Below are positions 53,916 to 61,916 of a stretch of 64,000 nt of DNA, in pieces. Below the pieces are notes generated by a model. It had not been told where the DNA came from, searched no databases, and saw nothing but the letters and a program-made list of their open reading frames with translations. The position numbers and the translations under genes were made by a program. The DNA is from Stratiolaelaps scimitus (taxonomy: Eukaryota > Arthropoda > Arachnida > Mesostigmata > Laelapidae): contig JABWDB010000007.1 in NCBI GenBank assembly GCA_019614645.1, positions 11,111,501-11,175,500 of the forward strand, in the 5' to 3' direction. How positions within the stretch are numbered: position 1 is the first letter of the stretch; the number at the start of each line of letters is the position of its first letter.

Positions 53916-55779
53916 GGAGGAATCACGTTGTTGACGGATACGAACACCCAAGTCCTTCCTCGTGCAAGCTTTCAAGCCCGATTGGGGAATGATTGCTACA
54001 GCCGTCTGTCCGTTACAGCGGTACTTAACCGCACTCTGGAAGTATCTTGTATGCTTAGATAGATGGACGCATGTACATCGAACTACGGAGTTTACGCGCA
54101 ATAAAGAGTTCGTTTAACAGGTTACTTACTGGTTGACACCAAAATGACGGCAATTCGATTTTTTTGTCTGGACGGGCGATGAGTGAACATCTATGTGTTT
54201 CCACTCAAGCTATTGATAGGTAAATCGAAAGGTTGAAAGTGACCGCAGTTTCTCGTATATCTAGAAAAAATCTGGGTGTAAGTTTTTCGCTAAATATATT
54301 TATTTGAAATTAAGTGCTATTTTCAAATATCTTAGTTAGTGATCAATCCGACGGGTACGCCTTCTGTTAGAAACAGCTTATGTATTCTGCAACAAATTGC
54401 CAAGGTTACCGATAATGCTGCGGTAACGAACTCAGCGCTCGTCAGCGTAGGTTGGGATTAAATAACTGTGCCACTGCAGCTGAGGAGTGACTAATCGTCC
54501 AATGAACAACGTTATGAGGCAATCATGGAATGTTCCCAATAACCAGCGAGCTGGTATGCATATTCCCAGTAATCAATTAGCTTATACAATTCCTAAATTA
54601 TGAACTGTGCTCCGCTAGGCTCAATAAGCCCGTAACAATGCCATCACCAAATCTGGCCCTATGAAATTATTCAACGGACTTACGTGTATTGTCCGTTCGC
54701 TTGTAGGCAAATCTCAAATCGTTTATCATGGTAAGCTAAGTACAGGCAATCTTAGTACATGTTTCAGTAGTGGATCAAGCGAATAATAGTAATGAGATTG
54801 TTGCAGATCTATTCCAGGGCACAATATGACCTTGTCTCGATTGGACCTTTCAAAAGCAATCCATCCTATTAGACATGATGTTCATGCAGGCGGGACTTTT
54901 CAATTTCTTCAATTTTACAATCTTCTTCAATTTTGCGCATTGTACATGAAGCGTGTTATAATAGAAAGACATGTTGGACCTTTCTTCGTGTTCACCTAGG
55001 GAAAATATATATATATATATATATATTTATAGTAAGAAGAAAGTCAGAAACTCTGATGCGCAAATCAATAATCTGGTCTGGGTATAGGGGCGAAAGACTA
55101 ATCGGACTATCTGGGAGCTAGTTACTTCCGAAGTTTCCCTTACGGTAGTAAGCGTACATCTTTAGATTAATCCCGTAAATCGAGTGATTAGAGGTATTGG
55201 ACCGTATATAGACTCATGTTATTCTCAAAGTGTTAATGGGTGCGAGTGTTCATCGCGCGAGCGTTCTCAATCGAGGAACACTGCGAAGTAGGTATGCTTA
55301 GTTGGTCATTGTTGGTGATAGTAGCTTGGTCCTGATAGTGGTACATTCATGCGTCAACTTTCGTGCGCATAACGACCTTTATCGTTCGTTTTGCGTAGTT
55401 CACATTACCGCATAAATTGACCCATAAATGGTAATTATTTCAGTGTGGTACACACTTCATTATCACTAATCGGTAGAGGAGAGGTAGGTGGAAAGTGGTC
55501 CTGAGTAAACAAAACTGTATAATGTGGTCTTTCTTCAACTTGCCTGCTGTTAACGATCCTGCTGTGTGGGTTCCGTTTGCGAAATCGATGTTCGTATGCG
55601 GAACTCTGTTGCACAGAGTTGGCTTTTGTGTTCATTTTTGGTAGAAACGGCATCCAATGATTTTAACTGAGACTTTAGATTGTTGAAACGTCATTCGAGA
55701 TTTCGTGATGCAGTCGACACTTCAATATTACGACTGGACGTTCTGCGAGCCATTGCGTTAGGAAGCATTCGTAAATAAT
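53916..55779. other. Spacer between TRAF-like paralogs
   Basis: Holds the 3' UTR of paralog 1 (AATAAA at 54100-54105), a TA run near 55004-55026, and presumably the promoter of paralog 2. No other gene seen. Confidence 0.5.
54100..54105 (+). terminator. Polyadenylation signal of TRAF-like paralog 1
   Basis: AATAAA 185 bases after the stop codon, followed within about 25 bases by a T/G-containing stretch. Confidence 0.55.
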
Positions 55780-57006
55780 ATGTCGTCCGTAAAATCACCG
55801 TGCGGCGCTATCCGCTTTCGAGGCCTTCCCCGACACCTTCATCCAGGATTTCAAGTTCTCAGCGTCGACCCGAACTCCGAGATATCAGACGCCACCGGAA
55901 TGAATATGCTGCTCGGCCCATGTCAAGGTTGCAATTTCGTCCACTATCGACACCTGCTTCTGGCCTGTGGCCACGTACTATGTGAAGACTGTGTCCTGTA
56001 CGGCAAACGAGGTGAGGTTATCGACAGCGGTGTTCAGGATGCCGGAGACACGGATCTAGGTGAACATGAACAGCCGGACCGCTTTCCCGTTCGATGCGGT
56101 GTATGTTACGAGCAGACTGTCGCACACGTTAGGCACATTGACTCCATTGTGCTAGACAGCGTACGACTCTACTGTCAATGTGGATATAAAGGCACATTAG
56201 AACAGCTGTCCTGTCATAACTGGACCTGCGATGGCGTAAAACAATCGCTTAATGACCACAAAACTGCCGAGTCGCCCGGTAGTATTGGGTCAGGATCTGC
56301 TTGCCGGGGGTCAGCATCGCCTGAGCTCAATGACGCACCGGTTCCACTTATCGATCTGTTTGAATTGAGAACGGTACTCTTTGAAGAAGTTCGGCGACTG
56401 GAAGAAGACGTTATGAATAGGATCGAGGTGAAGAGGGTTGCCACTGAGACCCGATTGGAGAAGTTGGAGGAGAACATGTTGACAAAAGCCAACAGAACGT
56501 CTATAAGTGAGTTACTCGAAACGCTTCAGTTGGACATCGAACGCGCCACGACGTACAGAGATTTTGTTTATCGCTCAGGTCACAAGCTCTTCTGGTTTAA
56601 CATCAAGCACCTAGTAGAGAAGCATTGCTCGACTGGCATTGAAGAAAGGTCTCCAGTTCAGTCGCGTCTAATTGGCGGCTATCCACTTGAAGTGTACGTA
56701 TCGGTGGTGACAGAGACGTACCAATGCCTTGGCGTATTCGTAGGTCCTTGCGCGCTCCAGCACTCGGCAGATTGGCCAATGAAACGCGAGATTTTCATTC
56801 GGGTCTACGACGGTCTCGGAGAGTCATTTTGCGAGTTTTCCTTCAAAACGACGTCAAAAAAGATTGAAAGCTGCTTCAAGGGTCCCCATAGTGGATTTCG
56901 GTATGGTACGCATAACATTTGCAGTATAAGTGATATCACTCAAACTACGTTCTACAAAAGGCAAACCGGCATGGTGGGCATTGGTGTGGAGGTGAACCCC
57001 CTGTAG
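55780..57006 (+). CDS. TRAF-like RING/MATH protein, paralog 2
   Basis: An intronless 408-residue protein collinear with the gene at 52704. RING-like region: CQGC at 48-51, CGH at 63-65, CEDC at 68-71, and CGVC further on. The second finger has CQCGYKG and HNWTC. A coiled coil follows (EEVRRLEEDVMNRIEVKR), then a MATH-like domain with LFWFNIKHLVEK, RLIGGYPLEVYVS, QHSADWPMKREIFIRVYD and GIGVEVNPL. The two intact copies differ throughout but keep zinc ligands and MATH landmarks, so both look functional. The lack of introns in both suggests expansion from a retrocopied ancestor followed by tandem duplication (inference). Confidence 0.85.
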   Translation: MSSVKSPCGAIRFRGLPRHLHPGFQVLSVDPNSEISDATGMNMLLGPCQGCNFVHYRHLLLACGHVLCEDCVLYGKRGEVIDSGVQDAGDTDLGEHEQPDRFPVRCGVCYEQTVAHVRHIDSIVLDSVRLYCQCGYKGTLEQLSCHNWTCDGVKQSLNDHKTAESPGSIGSGSACRGSASPELNDAPVPLIDLFELRTVLFEEVRRLEEDVMNRIEVKRVATETRLEKLEENMLTKANRTSISELLETLQLDIERATTYRDFVYRSGHKLFWFNIKHLVEKHCSTGIEERSPVQSRLIGGYPLEVYVSVVTETYQCLGVFVGPCALQHSADWPMKREIFIRVYDGLGESFCEFSFKTTSKKIESCFKGPHSGFRYGTHNICSISDITQTTFYKRQTGMVGIGVEVNPL

Positions 57007-57920
57007 TCGCCGATTGTGCATTTTTCCCCCTTGCGACAAACCAAATATTGTAAGATTCCAAATAATTATAATGGATTGTGGTAATTTTTTGGTAATATCC
57101 TCGGGTGTCCTCGGTGACTTGTTTTTGTAGCAAGAGTTTTGTTTTGAATAAAGGCGCTCATAGTGTAAATATTATATTTCTGTGCAAAATTGCAATCGAA
57201 ATGTAATCAATTATTTAAAAGGTGCTTAAAACATCAATTAAGATGTAATCAATTATTGAAATGTGCTTACAATCGTCATTGATAAGTCTGGATATGAATG
57301 AAAGTTAGTGTGGCTATGTATTACACTGTCTTCGTGCCTTCGACATCGAACTTCGAAATCGACAGAGTAAAATGAATTTTTGTAAACATTCCGTACTTAG
57401 TATGTTCACATATATATTCCATATGAATCGTTTGGTCAACTCCCCATGGTCTGATCAGGTCAGATCTGCCGTAACCATGATGTCAATTTGCTTCACGTGC
57501 TTGGGCGTGTGTTCCTTTTTTGTCGAAGGATACAAATGCTGCTTGAAGTCTTCGGTGAACAGACTGCCGACGCTCAATACTGCGAGGAGAGGAGCTCAAC
57601 ATTCAACGGTTGAAACGCATTGGGGCAGAAACACACTCAGATCTGTTACCTTGGCAACTTCGAAGGTGCCCGCTTGATGGTCCCAAACAATTATTAGGGA
57701 ATGGGCTCCAATTAACGAGCAACAATGCTGTGCTTGTTAACAATCTTCTCTCTGTTATTCTCGGTCTATTGTCCATTAGCAAAAGGTAGGATGATGCGTT
57801 TAGATATATTCGTATAAGAGCAAAAACGTCTAATCGAACCAAACAACCACTTACTGATTGGATTGAACATCTCTTCACCACGATTTATTCAAACATACAG
57901 TAGGGCGGGATTTCTAGGGA
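57007..57920. other. Downstream flank of TRAF-like paralog 2
   Basis: Contains the polyadenylation signal at 57147-57152, a repeated ATGTAATCAATTATT word near 57201 and 57244, and no recognisable coding sequence. Confidence 0.5.
57147..57152 (+). terminator. Polyadenylation signal of TRAF-like paralog 2
   Basis: AATAAA 141 bases after the stop codon. Confidence 0.6.
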
Positions 57921-60900
57921 TTATGGGGGGGGGGGGGGTGAGGACGACAATGTCCCGAGGAAGGCGATGGCATTGCCTCTCTGCACGGCGAGGGACAGGC
58001 GCTGCAGGAGGAAAGAGCCAGCGCGCTTGTCCCCGGTGGCGCGGATCAGCCTATGGTAGACCCCCTCGAGGAAGTTCGCAGTGAGAGGGCCGTGCCCGCC
58101 CAAGGTCTCAAAGGCAAGGGGGGAAAACAGGTGGGTTGCTTGGAGAGCGGCGTACTTCCTTAACTTTGCCCGTTCCGCACGCGCTACTGCGTAACCGGGG
58201 ATGGTTGCACAGTGGTTGACATAAGAGGGTGCTAGAGTGTCAACCACAGTGCCGTCCCAAACCAGGTGCTGCCCTCGATGGAAGGGGACAAGGGTGAGGC
58301 CGTCAGGGCGGCGGCCGTCAGAGGTGTCGAGGCCCTGTGGCTCCCTTGTGCAAGGAATACCGGCGGAGTGGAGGGCCCTCACGAGCGTGTCATTAAGCAT
58401 CGTGTGTCGCGGATGGCGACCGGCGCTGCGTTCGCACGAGAGACCGTGATGGCCATTCGTTGCGACGGGGTCCCCGCAACGCTCGCAGCTGTGGGCCGCA
58501 ACTACAGGGGCCCCGAGGCGAAGGCCCACACAGAAGCGGAGGGAGCGATCGTCTAGAGCAGTACCAAGGGACGAGGAGGGCAGCGCGTGGAGCCACGCCC
58601 CCGCACCAGGCCTGTCGACAGCCCGGAGGCGAGCTTGGTCAGCAGCGTGTGGCGCAGAGGCCAGGAGGGAGTCCCGCAGCTCCTGGTGCAGGGCATCGGA
58701 CCATGCCCGCTGCTTGCTCTGTTTGTCCGGAGGGACCCGAGCGCGGGCGCCCGTCTGGTCAAGGGCAGCTTCCTGGGAGGCGGAGAAGTGGGCGAGCGCC
58801 TCGGGGGGGAGGACTGTAGCGACCAAGTCGGCAACCGCCGTGAGCGACGCGGCGTAGCAAACGTCGGCCAAGCGGCGAACACTGAGAATGCCGAGGCCCC
58901 CGAAGCGGACTGGAAGGGTAGCCTGCGACGCCGCCTCCGGAGGGAGCTGGAGGTTCAGGATCGTCGTCAGCGCGTCCAACACCATGTCGTCATAATCGTG
59001 AAGGGCTGAAGCCTCAGTGCCGGCCGGGCATGTCCTAAGCAAGTGCTGCATGCGTGCCGCCGAGAAACAGGACCGAAGGAGGAACAGCCCCTGGTGAGCC
59101 GATAACAGGGGCAGTCGGTCGAGCATCACGGCCGTCCTCTCGAGGCAACGGTCCAATAGCGGCCGGATGGCCTCGTCCGTGAGAGGGGAGCCGACGAGCT
59201 CGAGGGACAACCTCTGAGTGAGACGGCATCCTGGGAGCGACCGCTGGAGGTCGAGCTGCGCGTCCAAAGAGAAGATCTCGCACTTAGTGGGGTTGAGGGC
59301 GAGGCCGCTGCGCCCCTCGTAGTCGAGTACTCGCTGAACGTCGGAGGCGACGGTCGCCGGATCACCTGCCAACGTTCCGTCGTCCATGTACCACAGCCGC
59401 AGACGCGACTGGAGGGACACAGCGAGGGGCCGGAGGGCCAGGCAGAAGAGGGCTGGGCCCAGCGGGTCCCCCTGCTGGACCCCGCACTCTGAGCTGATGA
59501 CGGCGTTGTCCATGATCAGATGGGAGGGACCACGATAGGCCAGGTCGACCAGAGGGAAGAGCCCAGGGACGTGCTCAGCAACCTCCCGCAGAACGAGATC
59601 TCGACGGACCGTGTTGAAGGCATTGCGAAAATCAAGCTTGACCAGGGCCGCGTCCGGATGAGCGTGGATGAAGGCGCGAGCCGCGTGAGCAGCGATCTCC
59701 GTCTCAGACGCCTGGCCGCAACCCAACTGGGTTGGGCCGAGCAGGGTCACGACCGTGTCCCTCTCGTTGACCCAGGCTATCTTAGCAGCCAGGCGACGAA
59801 TCGTGCTGGAGCAGGCGATGGGCCGTATCGACCCGTCCTTTTTCTTGAGGGCGATGAGGCGCGCGCCGAAGAGTATAGGCCGTAGCGCCGATGGAACCGT
59901 GCCGGCCCGCATGCAGTCGACCACCTTAGCGAGGGCCTTGGCGAGGGCAGTGGCGACGGCTCCGAGTGCCGGAGAGAGCAGGTCCCTGAGATGACGTGGC
60001 CGAAGGCCATCGGGGCCGGCTGACGAGCTCGGGGGGAAAGAGGAAACGGCCGCAAAAACCTCATCGGTTGACGTTGGGGCAATGTCGACCTGCGGGGGAC
60101 GGACGGGGAAGGCGTAATCAGGAGGGGCGGGGGGGTGCTTCGCCCTGAGGGCGTGGAGAGCCTCAGCCGAGTCCGTGGCCGAGTCGGTAGAGCACAGGGC
60201 CCGGGCGGCACCAGAGATGTCACCCTCGGAGAGTTTTTGGGTGGCTATACGCGCAGCCATCTGGCCCGTATCCGTGGGCGGAGGACGAGGGCCGCGGGGG
60301 AGGTGACGACGCAAGCGGTACTCCAAGCGCGCCCCAGCACGGAAGGCCGCTAGGTTTCCCCGAATCACGGCTGGGAGGGAGCGGGAGGTGTCGCCTTTGT
60401 CCGGCATCTGCAAGACCACTCGGGCGAAAGCCAGGAGCGCTTCCCAGGAGGAGACGTCGTTATTGGAATGAACGTCCCGGAGCACGTCTGTGAGGGCCAC
60501 GGCGACTAGGGAACGCGTAGCCTTCGGGACAATACTGAAGACTCGGGCCTCACGCATGGCCGCCTGTAGTCGTAGCTCGAGCGGTTGGGGCGCTGGACTC
60601 GGCTGAGGCACCGAACGGACCTCCGGGTGCCGCACCGTTATGTGCCTGTTGAGACCGCGCCGGGTGAATCTGCCCTCGCAATGCGGGCACGGTACACGCG
60701 GGGGGCCTGTGGCGTCTCGGGCTGAAGCGGCACGACGGGCTGCGGTGGCGTCTCGGGCTGCGGTGGCGTCTCGGGCTGCGGTGGCGTCTCGGGCTGCGGT
60801 GGCGTCTCGAGCTGGGGTGGCGTCTCGAGCTGGGGTGGCGTCTCGAGCTGGGGTGGCGTCTCGAGCTGGGGTGGCGTCTCGGGCTGGGGAGGCGTCGCGA

Positions 60901-60926
60901 GCTGGGGCGATGGGACCTGGGTTCAT
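57921..60926 (-). CDS. LINE ORF2: C2H2 finger, reverse transcriptase, CCHC, restriction-like endonuclease
   Basis: A complete 1001-residue frame that would drive target-primed reverse transcription. Order: tandem ARDATP/ARDATA hexapeptides (residues 9-74), a C2H2 finger (C80, C83, H95, H100) for DNA target recognition, then a reverse transcriptase with KLDFRNAFN (430-438), GVQQGDPLGP (482-491) and YMDD (513-516). Next come the thumb-side LPVRFGGLG (671-679), a CCHC motif (C814, C817, H826 or H827, C831) and a PD-(D/E)XK-type endonuclease with RPDG (873-876) and D891. The arrangement matches non-LTR elements with a C-terminal restriction-like nuclease, such as the R2/NeSL/CRE side of the tree; I cannot place it more finely. 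The ATG overlaps the ORF1 stop. The last residues (SSSPPPPP) are encoded by the C run. No internal stop or frameshift is seen. Confidence 0.9.
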   Translation of the reverse strand: MNPGPIAPARDASPARDATPARDATPARDATPARDATPARDATAARDATAARDATAARDATAARRAASARDATGPPRVPCPHCEGRFTRRGLNRHITVRHPEVRSVPQPSPAPQPLELRLQAAMREARVFSIVPKATRSLVAVALTDVLRDVHSNNDVSSWEALLAFARVVLQMPDKGDTSRSLPAVIRGNLAAFRAGARLEYRLRRHLPRGPRPPPTDTGQMAARIATQKLSEGDISGAARALCSTDSATDSAEALHALRAKHPPAPPDYAFPVRPPQVDIAPTSTDEVFAAVSSFPPSSSAGPDGLRPRHLRDLLSPALGAVATALAKALAKVVDCMRAGTVPSALRPILFGARLIALKKKDGSIRPIACSSTIRRLAAKIAWVNERDTVVTLLGPTQLGCGQASETEIAAHAARAFIHAHPDAALVKLDFRNAFNTVRRDLVLREVAEHVPGLFPLVDLAYRGPSHLIMDNAVISSECGVQQGDPLGPALFCLALRPLAVSLQSRLRLWYMDDGTLAGDPATVASDVQRVLDYEGRSGLALNPTKCEIFSLDAQLDLQRSLPGCRLTQRLSLELVGSPLTDEAIRPLLDRCLERTAVMLDRLPLLSAHQGLFLLRSCFSAARMQHLLRTCPAGTEASALHDYDDMVLDALTTILNLQLPPEAASQATLPVRFGGLGILSVRRLADVCYAASLTAVADLVATVLPPEALAHFSASQEAALDQTGARARVPPDKQSKQRAWSDALHQELRDSLLASAPHAADQARLRAVDRPGAGAWLHALPSSSLGTALDDRSLRFCVGLRLGAPVVAAHSCERCGDPVATNGHHGLSCERSAGRHPRHTMLNDTLVRALHSAGIPCTREPQGLDTSDGRRPDGLTLVPFHRGQHLVWDGTVVDTLAPSYVNHCATIPGYAVARAERAKLRKYAALQATHLFSPLAFETLGGHGPLTANFLEGVYHRLIRATGDKRAGSFLLQRLSLAVQRGNAIAFLGTLSSSPPPPP
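60714..60910 (-). repeat. 18-bp tandem repeat coding ARDATA/ARDATP
   Basis: About eleven units of 18 bases encode the hexapeptides at the start of ORF2. Two unit types (ending Ala or Pro) occur in blocks, and the last units are diverged (ARRAAS, ARDATG), the usual record of unequal exchange or slippage. Confidence 0.9.
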
Positions 60927-61067
60927 GAAGAACGGGGGGGATTGAGAGCGGCTAGGAGGGGGGCGAGCTGACGCTGAAGCTGGAGGAGAGGGGCCAAGAC
61001 CTCAGCGAGGGACCTCAAGGCTGCGACGATGCCTGGCACCGCTGGCGCGGCCGTGGGGCGCCGAGAC

Positions 61068-61207
61068 TCCGCGCGGGCAGGTCGACGAGGGGCGGCTCGA
61101 CGGGGGGCAGATCGACGGGGGGCAAGCCGGCAAGGGGCGGGCCGACAAGGGGCGGGCCGACAAGGGGCAGGCCGACGAGGAGCAGGCCGACGAGGGGCGG
61201 GGCGGCG
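61068..61207 (-). repeat. 15-bp tandem repeat coding RRPAP/CRPAP
   Basis: Roughly nine units of 15 bases encode Arg/Cys-Arg-Pro-Ala-Pro pentapeptides in the C-terminal half of ORF1. The peptide is strongly basic and could add nucleic-acid binding (inference). Confidence 0.85.
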
Positions 61208-61729
61208 CGACGGGGCGGGGATCGCCCTCGGGTTCGGCAGCAGGACCATGGGGACCTGAGCACCGTCGGAGGGGACCACAATACCCCGAGCCGCCGCAGC
61301 GTACGAGCGGGCTGGCGCCTGGGTCGACACCGGGGCCTCGATGAGCATAATGGACGCTAGGGGTGAGGTGTCCTTCACCTGTTCGAGGACCCTGGCCTCA
61401 GTCACGAGCCGCTGACGCTCGCGGAGGTAGGCCGCCCGAGGGCACGACGGCGAGCCCGAGCGAAGGGCACCCTTGCAGTTGACGCAGCGGGCAGGACGGG
61501 CGCAGGAGGCGGCGAGGTGGCCGGCTTCACCGCAGTTGCTGCAGGCCCTAGGCAGTGAGCACCGTGCCGCGATGTGGCCCGACCGGCAGCAGTTGAAGCA
61601 GAGTGGTGGCCGGTCAGGCTCCAGGACGACCGGATGGGACCTGTAGCCGAGGAACACCGAGGCAGGAGGCGGCCCGCTGAAGGTGAGCAGGACGGGCCGA
61701 GGCGAGCGACGAGCCGGGCCGGGCGCGGC

Positions 61730-61751
61730 GGGTAGGCGGCGGGTAGGCGGC
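61730..61751 (-). repeat. 11-bp direct duplication that breaks ORF1
   Basis: GGGTAGGCGGC is present twice in tandem on the plus strand. Its length is not a multiple of three, and the two ORF1 halves are open in different frames on either side, so this duplication accounts for the frameshift. Confidence 0.8.
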
Positions 61752-61916
61752 GGGCGGAAGTGACGCCGAGGGGTGAGAGTTCAGCCAGGATCTCGGCGTC
61801 GGTAAAAGCCGCGCAGACGTTCGTGATGCGGGCCGTGGTGCTTGAGAGGGCCGAGCAATGAGCGGTCACAGGAACGCCTCCGAGGGTCGTTAGCGTCAAC
61901 GCCTTGCGGGCTGCTG

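Larger units (their letters stand above)
57921..61916 (-). mobile_element. 5'-truncated REL-endonuclease LINE with two ORFs
   Basis: About 4 kb of GC-rich sequence set in AT-rich DNA. From 5' to 3' on the minus strand it has a gag-like ORF1 with zinc knuckles, an ORF2 with reverse transcriptase and C-terminal restriction-like endonuclease, and a run of 14 C at the 3' side. The 5' boundary is near 61916, where the ORF1 frame opens directly after two stop codons with no start codon, indicating 5' truncation. No obvious target-site duplication was found. Shorter 3' fragments of the family lie at 31345-31555 and 19974-20047. Confidence 0.85.
60923..61916 (-). pseudogene. LINE ORF1 (gag-like, zinc knuckles), 5' truncated and frameshifted
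   Basis: The upstream part (61916 to about 61750) reads TLTTLGGVPVT and FTDAEILAELSPLGVTSARR, typical of the gag-like ORF1 of non-LTR elements. The downstream part continues in another frame with LLTFSGPPPASVFLGY and the CCHC knuckles CFNCCRSGHIAARC and CSNCGEAGHLAASC, plus a third cysteine group (CVNCKGALRSGSPSC). The shift falls at an 11-bp tandem duplication (61730-61751). The C-terminal half holds RRPAP-type pentapeptide repeats. The frame ends at TGA (60925-60923), overlapping the ORF2 ATG. N-terminal residues are missing. Confidence 0.8.

Noticed and set aside
57372..57677. 101-residue frame downstream of TRAF-like paralog 2
   Set aside because: Composition is like noncoding sequence, no domain is visible, and it lies in the presumed downstream flank.
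57972..60945. Plus-strand open frames of 60-140 residues
   Set aside because: Antisense shadows of the GC-rich LINE ORF2.
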